Assembly (NCBI RefSeq): GCF_002775205.1
Contig: NC_036464.1
Coordinates: forward strand, 5,945,291 to 6,009,290
Length of the DNA stretch: 64,000 bases
From: Xiphophorus maculatus
Taxonomy: Eukaryota; Chordata; Actinopteri; Cyprinodontiformes; Poeciliidae
Reading direction: 5' to 3'
The notes under the pieces were generated by a model. The model worked only from the letters and a program-made list of their open reading frames with translations, did not search any database and had not been told where the DNA came from. The position numbers and the translations under genes were made by a program. This document shows positions 37,461 through 49,555 of this stretch, in pieces (the stretch's first letter is position 1; every line of letters starts with the position of its first letter).

Positions 37461-40400
37461 TGACTTTTTCCCTTTGAAAGAGTCCGCTCCGGGTCACACA
37501 CGTCCACTCAACCCACAGGCCTGATGCCTCTTATTCTTATGCAAATTGTGCTTTTCATGCAACAATATCAGACACAAAAAATAAACAAAAAAATAAATAA
37601 ATAAGCAAATGATCAGGATCGGGTCCAGAGGAAGGAATACGGAGCAGATTATGTCACCTTGGAGCCTTCATCAGTTCGTCCTTCACTCTGCGGACTGTTG
37701 GGAGGTCAGCTGCGCGCTTCACTCTGCATCGATCAGCTTACAGTGATTCAGTAGCTTGGCTCATTTTCTGCGCACAGTTAGTTATGAAAAGACGCTTCTT
37801 CAGTTTCACAGTGAATCTCAGAAAGCGCACAGATCCCTGAAAAATGGATCCTTAGAGCAGGGACGCCATATCAAGATCATAAATGTTCCCACGGGTCAGT
37901 TGTGCCAGGATATATTGATAGAAACCCATTAATAAACTGTTATAATGTTAATAAATTGCTGTAAAAGTAAGCAGTAGCACTTCTTAAAATAAAATAATGT
38001 TGAAAATCCAGGATTTTCAGCATTGCCTTCAGGATTTCCCAATTATTTTTGTGATTTTTTATTTTTTTTGCTAATTTAGAAATATTTGCAAGGAATTTTG
38101 TGACATTTGCGCTCATAGTGACTTTAAATTCATCAGCTACTTTGATATGAAGTAAGACTGAGACAGCAGTGCAGTAGAAGGAATACTGCCCCCTTCAGAG
38201 CAGAGTTATAATCCTTTAAACCAAATGTTTTTGACATTTTTTTCTTGTTTGCTTTTGTTTTAAATCTATTTTCAATTTTGTTTCTTCCTTTATTACACTA
38301 CATTGAATAAAGTCAAACTAAACTAAATTTTTCCCAGACATTTGCACTACACTTATGCATTCGAGTAAAAAAAACAACAAAAAACCGTCAATCTGTTGAT
38401 TTTGTGTGAATTTCCACAAACATGGAGTCATGAAAAACTGTAAGAAACCGATTTATGTAATTTGGGCATATAGACATAAAACTACTTTGATTTGATTGAT
38501 GAGATAATATACAAGCACATAACTATTGTCTTGACAGTTCTATTTATGCGTTCCTCTGGAGACTAGAGGACCACATGAAGAGCTGAGGCAGCCAGATTTG
38601 GCCCCTGGACCTTGAGTTGGACACACATGCTTTAGAGTAACAATTACAACTGAAAAACAAATCTACTAGAAATTTAGAGAAGATTCAATGACCTGGTTAT
38701 AATAACTTGTCAGAACCTATTTGACATCATTTTAGCATCATTTATTTGGTCATTTGCAAAGATTAAAAGTTACAAAAGATTCTCAGACAAAGAATACAAA
38801 ACATCCAGATGGCAGCATCTTATGTGTACTATGGTACAGTGAACAGTCATTAATAATATGAGGAAAGGTGGAGCTAAGTTGACAAAAACTGAATTCTTTT
38901 CCAAAAATAATATGACCTAAAAAGAGTTTTTAGCTGCACTGTGAAACACAGTGCAGCTGATTTCTGCCTTAAATGAGAGGACTCATTTTGGCTGCCTGGT
39001 ATTTTCCATCACCCACATCGCTGCTGTTTAGAGTCCAAACTTAAGCAGCAACCCCTCATTGTCAGGATCCGAGTCTAGATAAAACACCTGAAAGTGTTTA
39101 CACTCCAAGCACATCAGGATGTGGGAAACAAGTGGAGAGTTACCACTCAAAACAGAGTTCAGATAGGTGACCTACACAACGTGCACACTAACGACATATT
39201 GAGCTGTTTCCAGTAGAGCCAGTGGAAATTAATTACATACTTAGGTTTATTATTAAGGAGCACCTTTACCGTCTGCCCTCACTAAATACTGTATACTGCA
39301 ACATTACACCAAGCTTACATGATCCCACTCTGGACTAACTGGAGATTTTTCAAGCTAAAGACAAAAAACACACAAATCCATTACATCAGGAAGTCCATTA
39401 TTGACTCCAAATAAGACTTATGAAGACTCTTTTCTCTACAGATTTAAATAAAAATCAGAATGATTCTGAGTTTCAGTCTCTTCTGGATGTTTTTCTGCTG
39501 CCAATGCAGGATTCTCTTGGATGTCTTGAAGCTTTTCCCACTGAAGCTGAATTTCTTGTTCAATTAGAGGATTTTCCTACAACTGCAATATCCCTACCAG
39601 CAATTTCTTGTATTTCATTTTTAAATAAAATATTTAAAAATTACATAACCAGACAAACAGAAACGCAAAGTTAAGTGGAAATTTTGGTATTTTAAGGACA
39701 AAAATGACAATAATTTATATAAGTAACTAAAAACATAACAAAATCAAACAAAATATTTTTTTTCCAAATCAGTTTCTTTAAAGTAAATTTCTTCTAAAAA
39801 AACATAAAGTAAATGTAATTGAGTAAATGTAACTATTTACTGTCCAGCTCGGCCAGTAGCAGTCAGACTTGCATCAAATCTGGAGACGCCTCTGACTGAA
39901 GGATGTAGCTAATTCAGGTAATACATTCATAAGAATTTTGCTAACAAAAAGCAGTAAATATAAGCCAAAAAACTCTGAAATTTTGAGATTAATCTCAGAA
40001 ATTTTCTTTAAAAAATGAGGAAAGAAATCGTAAATTTGCAAGAAAAAAAAAATCTAATTTCCAGAGTAACCTCAGAAAGTTTCTAGACAAAAAACCAAAA
40101 GATTTCTGAGCCACGTAGTACAAATTTTGTGAGAAAAGACACAAGTTTAGAAATTTTCACATATTTTCTAGAAGAAAACTTGGAAATATTCAAGTCAAAA
40201 AGTTGTGACTCTTCTTTCTTTTTTGTCTACTTTTTTTTTATCCCTAATTACATTAAAGGAGTGATTTCTGAAGAACCTTTTCACAGCTTTACCTGTGCTA
40301 ATAATATCTTGGCAGCACAAACAAAGATCTTAATGCATATGCATTATATAAGCTGCTATAATGGATTTTGTGTTCAACTAAATTGTTTTTTTTGCAAAGA

Positions 40401-40834
40401 AATGTTTACAGCAACCACGTGAAAATTACCAATAAAATAATTTATTGTGTGATTTGAGACTTGAGCTGCATTGTTTTTATTGTACAACGCAATTGCACAC
40501 AGGAATGAATTGATATATGAACGAGACATTCTTTATCAAATCAAACAGATTATAACAATTATTATAGAAAATGACACAAATACATTAAGGCTGGTATTGC
40601 ACAATTAAAGTAAATATTATAAAGTACTCTATAAAACATTTTAAAAAATTACAACCAATTACACAACGCAAGCCTAGAAGTAGTTCAGTTAAAGAAAAGG
40701 AAATCTCAAGTTTTGCATTTTGTCTGCATGAGAAAACAGCACCACCTAGTGGATCAGACAGGTCAACACTACTCATCAGAATAATACATAAATGGCGTTC
40801 ATAACAGATTAACACATGCTGGCTTATAAGAGCT
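37461..40834. other. Gene-free intergenic stretch
   Basis: An octamer ATGCAAAT lies at 37539-37546 near the candidate promoter. Otherwise AT-rich, with a repeat related to family F at 39960-40220. No exon recognised; the open frame at 39420-39674 lacks any known motif. Confidence 0.4.
39960..40220. mobile_element. Palindromic AT-rich repeat, family F, copy 2
   Basis: Shares runs such as GAGATTAATCTCAGAAATTT, GTAAATTTGCAAGAAAAAAA and TTTTCTAGAAGAAAACTTGG with the 32560-32955 element. More decayed, boundaries approximate. Confidence 0.45.
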
Positions 40835-41165
40835 TCTCAATAAATCAGAATATGACAGAAAACTAATTTATTTGAGTGATTAAGTTCTAAAAGTGAAATT
40901 TACAAATAATAAAGATTAATTACAGACAGTGCAATATATTTCAGGTGTTTATGTCTATTAACTTGGATTATTGTGGCTTGCAGTAAATTAAAAGCCCAAG
41001 AAGAAAAATGAGTCTGTTGGTGAGATGTACCACCAACAATCTGACAAAAATGGTTTTATTGGCTCTTTTTAATACTTCAATCTGAGAAACTCAGTTGTGG
41101 TAAACTATAATCATCTAAATTAAGACAAAAATGCCACTCACATTGCAGTAAATACCTTTTTGGTT
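40835..41165 (-). mobile_element. Common teleost DNA repeat with AATAAATCAGAATAT end
   Basis: Starts TCTCAATAAATCAGAATATG and continues with ATTACAGACAGTGCAATATA, TTTCAGGTGTTTATGTCTAT and GGATTATTGTGGCTTGCAGT. These follow the order of a widespread fish repeat I recall, whose end reads AATAAATCAGAATATCATGG. No coding sequence. Lies just downstream of asrgl1. Confidence 0.55.
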
Positions 41166-41693
41166 TGGTTTTTCTTCACCAAAAGTCAGCAAATGATGAG
41201 CTGCTGCTCACCAGTACTGATGTGAACAGAAAAACACACTTTGTGCAGATCATCAGAAAGTGTTCAGTGTGCATAAAACTGTCCAGTAGTTTGTAAAAAA
41301 TTAAATATTGTAAAACACTTCTCAGGAAGTATTTCCTGAGAAGCTTAAAAACTGAGCAGCGAGTTATATATCTGATGTGTATTTGATCATTTTGCTCTAG
41401 TTTCTCTAGCGACAGAAACACTGCAATGACTTTTCAAATGATTATTACAAAGAATCACAGAGTGTCATTAGCGTTTCTGGAAATTTCTTGCTTTTCTTTG
41501 GATCGGCTCAGATATGCGCACAGTTGATTGTTTTTTTTTTGACTAAACTAATTAATTTTGTTGCTCTTTTTGTCTTCTATTTGATTTTAAGCATCAACAT
41601 TAAACCAAATCAATCATTATTTGGTTACCTGAAGCCCACCTTCAGCTGTATTATCTTAGTTTACAGCTCTACTGACACAAACTGGGCCTGGTG

Positions 41694-44600
41694 TCAGGCT
41701 CGATGATCCTCGATGATTTGGGTGAAGTGTTCTCCCGTGTACAGACCGTAGTGCAGCGTGTCTTTCTGCGCCGCGGCCCACGCCATTTGGCAGCTGGAGA
41801 AGCGAGCGGCCCAATTGCCCTGCGGGTCCACGGTCACGACCCCTCCAAGTCCCCCGACTCTGGACTTCATATGGGCCAGACCCAGATCACTGGCAGCCTC
41901 AGCTGACTGGCCTGGGCAGAGAGAGCAGAGTGTTACAAAAAATACGACAATCCTGTGGTTCACTTCCACCAGTCAGAGCTAAACGCACACTTAGTTTTCT
42001 CTAGTCTGGTTTTTGTTTTAGTGGAACAGGAAGACTTCCTCTTAACAGCACATACACAAGGGTGATTGACAGCGCTAAGACCCTCCTCTTGTACCTGATT
42101 GGTTGTTTCTGGGAGAATTTTCTCACATTTTGTCTCATATTACACTATCAAAACATAGTGACAATTTTAACAAATATGCAGAAAAACATTTTTATAAAAG
42201 TTACATTCTGCAGCTTCATAGTTTATTGCACACTGTTACATACTGCCCCCCTCTGGGCATCTTGCAAATAACATAGCATGAAGAAGCTGCATGTTGAATG
42301 TGATGAGAATCATTGTATGCTAAGAGGAGGAAGAGCCACTCAGATGTTTGTAGATGTTGGTATTTCTATCCTTTAAAGCATGTTTCATTTTATGATTTTG
42401 GATTTTAAAGATGTTTTTATATTCCTTGTTTTGTTTTGCATGTTTGTGTTTTTAATTTTAACTATAGACATGAAGTCTGTTAATATAGTTTGATTGATTG
42501 TTGCGTTTTTCACAGTGCACAAATCCCAGTTCATCCATTCAGAACTGATTTATTTGAACAGGCTCCCTGTTCAGAGTGGATGTGAGCGTTACCTTGCTCC
42601 ATGTGGAACAGGATGTGTCTCGCCAGCGTGACCTTCATGATGGCCTCTCCGTGGCCTGTAGTCGATACGGCTCCTGACATATTGTCAGCATAGCCTCCAC
42701 TGCCTGAAACAAACATCACAACAACATGGGCGCATGTTTAAGGCTCATATTTACTCTTTGTTTAGTCAAAAGTCTATTGAACTGTTGGAGCCATTTGCTT
42801 CTAACATAATGAAAAGTGTAATATGTAATTCTGTTTAGGAAATGAAAGATGGGGTGTCTTTTTCTCTATAAGTGTGAGGTTACAGGACATGTTTTAACAT
42901 GCTGAACTGTGACTCTGCTTTGTTTACCAACTAATCCTATAGAACAACAGTCCAGATCTGCTGGTTAAAGTTTAACAGAGTCTTGAGAAAGAGGAACACT
43001 CTGCTATAAAAACTTCTGAGCTGACTTCATTTATTGTTTTACGAGAGGAAGAACAAAAGATGCATTTAGTTATTGCTTAACGTTCTCTCTCCAAATGCCA
43101 ACTATCATCCATTCATACTTCATAACCTCTAAAAGTGTGTTAATGCAAGGCCAGTGATATGAGGTTTTGCATCTACAAAACTCTGCAGTAATGAAGCGAA
43201 CCACAAAATCCTCAAAGTATTCTGGAGTCGAATGTTTGTGCGTCTGCCTCACAGCTGAAGCTAGGCCAAAACCGGGTCACCTCATCATCAGCTGCAGGTG
43301 TGAGGACTGACCGATGCACGGGGTGTCGCCCACTCGGCCTTCCATTTTGTTCAGCATTCCTCCGGTGGAAGTCGCACACGCTACGTTGCCGTCTGTGTCG
43401 ACTGCCACCGCTCCAACCGTCCCCATCTTCCCCCTAAACGAGGAAACGGGTCAGCAGAGATTAATTTAGATTAACATCAAATATGGACAAAAGCTTTCTA
43501 TATATAATTTCAGAAACATTTTGTCTTTTTTTTAGCTTAGATTCTTAAAATGAAGTGTAAAGAAACATTTTTCATGGAGTATAATCTGCTCCAACTTCTG
43601 TATTAGTGTTACTATTCATTAATCATCATTATTGTCATGATGGCAAAGATTAAGAGCAGCAGATGTTTCTGATTATCATACTTTGTCATGACATGCGACA
43701 AGCACAGGTTAGGAAGTGCTAAAAAATGTGGTGAAAAACAACAACGAAAAAATGTAAATAGAAATAATGTAAAAAAAAAAATCACTTTTGGCAAAAAACA
43801 AAAAAGAGATCATTTATCTCAATTACTACTACACTGCAAAAACACAAAATCTTACCAAGTATTTTTGGTCTTCTTTCTAGTGCAAATATCTTAGTACATT
43901 TGAAGTAAGACACTTAACTCAAAAGTACCGTTCCAGCAAAACATAGAGACTTGTTTAAAGTAAATACTTCCTTAATATTGATGAAAAAATACTTGTTCCA
44001 TTAGCAAATAAATTAACTTATAAACAAGGGAAAATGTCTTGTAATAAGCGAAATGATCTGCCAACGTAACAAATACTTCTTCATTAAAATCAAGAAATCA
44101 TGTACTTAAAACAAGCCTCTATATCTTGCTAAAAATGTACTTTTAAGTTAGCTTTGTCTTATTTCAAGTGCACTAAGATATTTTAACTAAAAATGAGACC
44201 AAAACTATTTGTTAAGATTTTGTGTTTTTGCATTGAATCTTTAATGAAATCCGGAAGAAGTTACTTAGTGTTGAGTTTTACATTTGGCACTCCACAGGGT
44301 TGGCATCTGGTGCCAGGTTTTTTTTCCAGCGCATTCGGGAATACTCTGTGATGAGGGACTCCTGAGGAACCTCGGGAACACCCATAGAGCGAGCAAACTG
44401 ACTGGCACCCTCCGCCGTCAGACAGGCATGGCTGGTCTGAAGGAGGGATCAAAGGTCGCACTGGTGACCTACATTCACAGTCAATGTTTCCTGAACACTT
44501 TTAGGAGAGTCCAAACATTTCTGCAACTATACTGCTACCTTCTACTGTATGTTTTTCTTTTTAAAACGAGTTTCGGAATCACTTTGAACAGTTTTATAAT

Positions 44601-45272
44601 TGTCTATTTAAAATAAACAAAAGCCTCCAGATGGTATCACCTTGTCCATGACAAGTCTGGCCAGCTGGATTGGGTTGGCTACGTTGCGGACGGCAGACAC
44701 GGCGCCGCTGCTCAGAGTTTTCCCGTCCATCACGAGGGCATCCATCTCCACCTCCCCCTTCATATTCAGCACTGAACCACATCCTTAAAAAATATATCAA
44801 GCTTAAGATAGCTCTGTATTAGTAGAAACAGGACTCTGCAATCCAACAATTACTATAATCTCTCTCCTTGATATTTTTAATAATGTACAAAACTGCTTTT
44901 TTAAGCTTTAATATTCTTAGCAGCAGAACATGAGAACACAAGTCATTATTTAAACTTGATTTAGCTCTAATACTCTACAGACAACGAGAATTCTCACCAC
45001 ACAGCTTTTTGCTGCATAGATATATTTTTTAAAAATCCTGTATAGCAGGAGCTAGTTTTAGGTGGCCATCTAATTTTTACAATACCTGCATTAAAAGATG
45101 GATTATTCTCCAGTAGCAGAACAGCCTCCACCACAGCATCCAAACTGCTGCCCCCTCCCTGCAGGAGTGCATACGCTGACCTCACTGCAGAGCACACTCC
45201 TGAGGTGGACAGGTCTGAACGCTCTTTGGGGATGTGACCCGCCCCCCCATGGACCACCACGACTGGCAACAT
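41694..45272 (-). CDS. asrgl1: Isoaspartyl peptidase/L-asparaginase, six coding exons, complete
   Basis: Minus-strand exons 45272-45086, 44783-44641, 44436-44282, 43433-43312, 42703-42593 and 41911-41694 join in frame to 311 aa (human 308). It is an N-terminal nucleophile hydrolase that matures by self-cleavage and hydrolyses L-asparagine and isoaspartyl dipeptides, mainly in the cytosol. Visible features: VVVVHGGAG near the N terminus (4-12); the cleavage site with nucleophile Thr167 in [16 protein letters not shown] with Thr185; GRVGD with Arg195 and Asp198; STTGHGE with Thr218. All match the human active-site residues I recall (Thr168, Thr186, Arg196, Asp199, Thr219). The C terminus is [28 protein letters not shown] and a short tail. 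The ATG at 45272 has a good context (GCCATGT) and follows an AG acceptor at 45283-45282, so a non-coding exon precedes it. All key residues are present, so the enzyme should be active. Confidence 0.95.
43831..44236. mobile_element. Palindromic MITE, family A, copy 4 (complete)
   Basis: The best-preserved copy. The left end is ACACTGCAAAAACACAAAAT, CTTACCAAGTATTTTTGGTC; the right end is GTTAAGATTTTGTGTTTTTG. The arms are complementary over more than 100 bp. It lies in the asrgl1 intron between the third and fourth coding exons. Confidence 0.85.
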
Positions 45273-46671
45273 GGCAGTCCCCTGGAAAAATACATTGCAA
45301 ATCTCAAATGTGTTATTCAGATTTACACCGAATAAAAACACACACGTACATCTTTTTTTCCTCACTCTCTAAAGTTGATTCAGTGCAAATTGCCCTTGTT
45401 TTAGATCAGTTTCAATTAGCAAAATTATTATTATTGGTAAATCCCACAATAATGAGAGAGAGAATATTTATTAATGTCTTCAAAATTAGGTGTTTACATA
45501 CAATTAGCTTTAGGTAGCATTGGCTTTGAACTAAATGGCTTGGGCTAAACGTTTGGTGTTTCTTTCTAACAATAGTTAGCTGCAATTTTGGCCCACTCCT
45601 CCTAACAGAGATTGGATCTTTACGTTGACCAATAGGAGAGAAGCTAGCTCTGAATTCCCACCCACCAGGACCCGCTGCAGCCTCCTTTTCCTACTGTTAT
45701 TTTGCATCTAAAGAGTCAGAAGAGAAAAACAAAAGAGAACACAAAGAAAATAGAAATAAATCTGTAAATAAACAGACAAATGAGAAAACAGGAGGCAAAA
45801 AATTAAATGGCTAGAGGAAAAATCTACAGGAGAAAATTAATGTATAACATAAAAGTCACATGCGAACATGAAAAAATTAGAAAAAACAAGTAATGAAATT
45901 AAAAAATCAAATCTAATAAAACTAAGATTGACAGATTAAAAATAAAATAAAAAAGTAATATGTTAAACTAATACTGTTGAAAATGATATGCAAATATCAA
46001 TTTATGTTACTGTATAATCACAAAAAAATGGGAAAGTTCTTATTTCTTATACACTATTGAGCACATTAATTACATTATCAAGTAATTTTTTTATGGCATT
46101 TTTACTTTTTTTTGATAATTTTGGCAGGGTCTGTCCTCCATATAAATCCAAATATCAGTTTTCCTTTTTGAAATGCTTTTTAAAAAAAAAAAGTTTAATA
46201 AAGAGAGATGCACCTGTACAGACTAGTAAATTTCAAAGATGAATAAATTTTGTTTTCGTCACAGTGGTAACACTGGTTATACTGGCTGTGCCAAAACAAG
46301 CCTTTTGATTCAACAAACCGTAAGTAAACCACACTTACGCACATTTGCAAATTCAGAACAAGTGAATTTTCTAACGTTAAAGCCATTATTTAGGTAAAAT
46401 CGATAAACAGTTACCATGTAAAAAAAATAAAATGCATACATAAAACAGAGAAAGAAGGACACAGAGAAAAAGACAGCAGGCAGTGCAGGGTTTGCATTAC
46501 ACTGCTGTCTCCAATGAAACCTTACTCTAAAGACTGACCTAATTCCCTTTTTTGCTCTCTGAATGCAGGACGTGCATCGCAATAACTGCAACTCACCAAA
46601 TGTTCACATCTACATCAACACAACCTTTAAATATCGCTAACACAAACGGAATAATATAGATTTTTTCTTAC

Positions 46672-46750
46672 CAGAATATCCCCGTGACCAGAAGGAGAGC
46701 TAGCAGCTAGCAGCAGTACATCCGGAACTCCACAACGAGCCGTTCAAAAT
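46672..46750 (-). other. asrgl1: Non-coding 5' exon and promoter edge of asrgl1
   Basis: On the minus strand GATATTCTG is followed by the donor GTAAGAAAA at 46671. The matching acceptor is at 45282 just before the coding start. The exon holds a minimal uORF (ATG TAC TGC TGC TAG, 46721-46707). A CCGGATG ETS-like site overlaps it. The 5' edge is not fixed. Confidence 0.55.
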
Positions 46751-48019
46751 AAAAGCCCTTTGCATCTGACACAGCTTTTATTTTGTTAATTGACAGAATT
46801 AGCTTAACAATGTGAAGAATAGACGTGATTTTAAGAAAATCAGTTGAGTTGAAACAGGTAAAGAGCGTTTGTTGATATATTTCTGAAGGTTGAGTAAGTT
46901 TTGTGGTTTGGATTAATGTAAAATAGAATAAAATACGATTTCCAAACATATCTATGTTGGCATAAGAGCCAAACTTGCCAAGAACAAATCAACAAATTAG
47001 AATATGTATTATTTTCGGCAAGCCATTTATAGGCATCTTCAATGTCTATATTTAGAAAAACTAGTTTCACTTTGTGGTTTTCTCTAAATGTTAGCCTTAA
47101 TTTAATTAAAGCTGACGAATTAAATATCGGCACAAATATATTTGTTTGTAAAATAGCAAAAGGTATTCTTGTGCAAAAAGTTGGGAATTACCCAGTATTG
47201 TTTATTTGTTTAATGTTCATGAAATTAGTCTTAGAATTGCAGTTAGAAAGCTGGATTATGGAGCATCCTCTCGGCTGCAGTGAGCTGACCATGGTGCTGA
47301 ATTAGGCAGATTTCAGATTGTACTTTTAATTTACAGCATTGCCCAATCATATGATCAGTAATTTTAGCAGTAGCTCAAAGACTCTTAAAAGCAAGCTCAT
47401 CAAATTTATAATATAAATAATGGGGCCAGTATTTAAAGTATTGGCCCCAGATGTCATTCTAAAATCTTTTGCTGATGAATTCAGCCTCCAGCTCCTTGTT
47501 TGTGGAAGCATCTGCACGCCTGCATGTTTTAGTTTGCACTTGACCACTGCTAACCACTGAGCAGTCCCATCATGGGCTATAATTATAATATTGCTCAGTG
47601 ACATACTGTAAATGTCATATAGCTGTATGGTGTGGTTATATAGGAAACCTCAGGCTCTCTCCAGAATAGTTTCTCAGCAGATTATGTAACAAGAAAGAAA
47701 ATAGTATACAATTTCTAGATTTATACAATTCTATAAAGTAAAAATTTCCACTTAAATGTACTATTTTCCTAAAGTACCATGTCATAGTTTATAACTTTCT
47801 ATCTTTGCTTAGTTAGCTTGCTGAATCACCTTCATCAGTAATAACGTTATTTAACAAACTTGCTTTTGTTTCCTCCAAATGGAAACAACTTATAAATATC
47901 AAATAACAAATATCTTTCTGACAGTCTCATCTGTTATGGTTTATTCAGCTGGAAATGTTTTATTGCAGCTTAAGCCATGCATTAAGGAACTGGAAAGTGC
48001 CTTTTGTCAGATAAAACTA
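46751..48019. other. Intergenic stretch between asrgl1 and rims1
   Basis: The two genes diverge from here. Apart from the RE1-like site at 47281-47301, only AT-rich sequence with no exon is seen. Confidence 0.5.
47281..47301 (-). promoter_or_regulatory. RE1/NRSE-like REST binding site
   Basis: On the minus strand the site begins TTCAGCACCATGGTCAG. It matches 16 of 17 positions of TTYAGMRCCNNRGMSAG, the single deviation being T for M. It lies 2.4 kb upstream of the start codon of a neuronal synapse gene, the class of gene REST silences outside neurons. Confidence 0.55.
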
Positions 48020-48020
48020 A

Positions 48021-48053
<33 letters not shown>

Positions 48054-48064
48054 TATTATTATAT
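48020..48064. repeat. (ATT)n microsatellite
   Basis: About 15 tandem ATT trinucleotides with one interruption near the 3' end. Confidence 0.92.
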
Positions 48065-48137
48065 AATGTCATATTCTAATGTCAAATGTATTGTTTGCAT
48101 TAGCTGTAAAAGGAAAAATCATTATAAATAAAATAAA

Positions 48138-48570
48138 TAGGCCTGTCGCATTAAGCAATAAATCAATTAATCGCATAGTAAAACAAAATGAGCGTAATAA
48201 TTTGAATTTGTATTTATAGTTTTTCTTTTTTTCTCTCTCTCCTTAAGCTGAATGACAAAAGTCTTCAGTCTGATGATTTGGAAAAGCTAGCTCTTTTTTG
48301 AAGATTTTGTTTACAGAAACTTCATAAATCATTTTATTTATCTTTTCTGTTTTGTTTATTTATCTAGTTATTTTGGATATTTAAAATGTTTTCCAGTTCC
48401 ACTGTCAAATCCTCAATAGAATTTAAAGTTTATTGATCTTTGAGAGTGTTCTTGAAATCTTATGCCATTACCATCATATTCTTTGAAGATGGTCTCAAAA
48501 CATCAATAATATCGTTTATCGCAATAATTTCTGGGACAATTAATCGTCCAGCAAAATTTGTTATTGTTTT
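48138..48570 (+). mobile_element. Dispersed repeat, family G, copy 1
   Basis: Starts GGCCTGTCGCATTAAGCAAT, AAATCAATTAATCGCATAGT and ends GGGACAATTAATCGTCCAGC, AAAATTTGTTA. The same blocks, same order and strand, lie at 63090-63470. Non-coding, probably a non-autonomous element. Confidence 0.7.
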
Positions 48571-48858
48571 ATCTCGATCCTGAAATATCTAAATTAACTT
48601 TTTCAATATTCTGTTTTATTGAATATGACTTTACTGTATTTTTCTGTAACTTTTCCATTTTTTCTTTGTCTTTGCTTAGTAAATAACAGCAATGCTTATT
48701 TAAGAGATTTAATATGAAATCGTGATAAAAAGCTGATTTTTTAATTGGTATATATTGCTTAATATAGAAACAATAATACTAATTTATGTAATTTACGGTA
48801 TTATCAGCATCATGTGGTCTCGTAAAGCCACAGTGCATCCTTGAGGAACCACGTATTT

Positions 48859-48859
<1 letters not shown>

Positions 48860-48955
<96 letters not shown>

Positions 48956-48974
48956 GTGTGTGTGTGTGTGTGTG
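48860..48974. repeat. Long (TG)n microsatellite upstream of the rims1 leader
   Basis: About 115 bp of TG repeats with only one C-for-T interruption near the 3' end, ending 10 bp before the CpG-rich rims1 leader. Alternating purine-pyrimidine tracts of this length can adopt Z-DNA. The long His-Thr and Cys-Val frames across it are artefacts. Confidence 0.95.
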
Positions 48975-49354
48975 CGCTAAGGACCGCCGAGAGCGCGCAT
49001 CCTGACGGCGAGTGGAGCCCCCATTCTCAAATGAGGGCTGCTCGCTCCCGCGGCACGGCAAGTGAGCGCGCTTGAGGGGCTGCGGTCCCATTGACGGTTC
49101 CGTCTCCCTGACAGCAGCATCAGCAGCAGCAGCAGCGGCGGCGGAGCTGGAAAACAAGAAGTTACCGCCTCGCCCCTCAGCCACAGGAGCCAGCCGAGCG
49201 CGCCGACCGGAGAGAGCCGTCTTCAGGGAGCCCTCCTCCCCCTCTGCCTGGCCACAAGGACGGAAACGAGGTCCTCTTTCCCGTGCGCCAGCGTCCCGAC
49301 TGACCGCCGGAGATATGGGCTCACCGTAAAACGGAGGTGGTGGAGGGGAGAGGC

Positions 49355-49385
49355 GGGCGGGTGGGCGGTGGGAGGGGGTGGGGGG
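49355..49385 (+). promoter_or_regulatory. G-quadruplex motif in the rims1 leader
   Basis: Six G-runs of three or more with loops of 1-4 nt: GGG C GGG T GGG CGGT GGG A GGGGG T GGGGGG. It is on the sense strand, so it could fold in both the promoter DNA and, if transcribed, the mRNA leader. Confidence 0.7.
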
Positions 49386-49498
49386 AGAAGACAGCGGAGC
49401 AGCAAGAGGGAGGAGAGGCTGAAAACGGCAACGGGAACCGAAGCGCTAAGGCCACAGCCACCGCAGCTAACACCACCCCGGGCGCCCCCGCCACCACC

Positions 49499-49555
49499 AT
49501 GGGAACTCCACATCAGCCGCTCCGACCGCCGCTCCATCAGTTGGCCATGTCGTGA
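49499..49555 (+). promoter_or_regulatory. Upstream ORF with consensus Kozak context
   Basis: CCACCACCATGG is an ideal initiation context. The frame codes 18 residues (MGTPHQPLRPPLHQLAMS) and stops at TGA 49553-49555. It ends 117 nt before the rims1 ATG and is in the same frame as it. If it lies in the transcript, it should reduce initiation at the weaker main start. Confidence 0.5.

Noticed and set aside
44594..44800. Minus-strand 68-aa frame over asrgl1 coding exon 2
   Set aside because: Wrong frame: the correct frame in the same exon gives the asparaginase sequence and joins both neighbours.
48810..49184. Minus-strand 124-aa open frame with a long His-Thr run
   Set aside because: Most of it is the translated TG microsatellite; the rest is the antisense of the rims1 leader.
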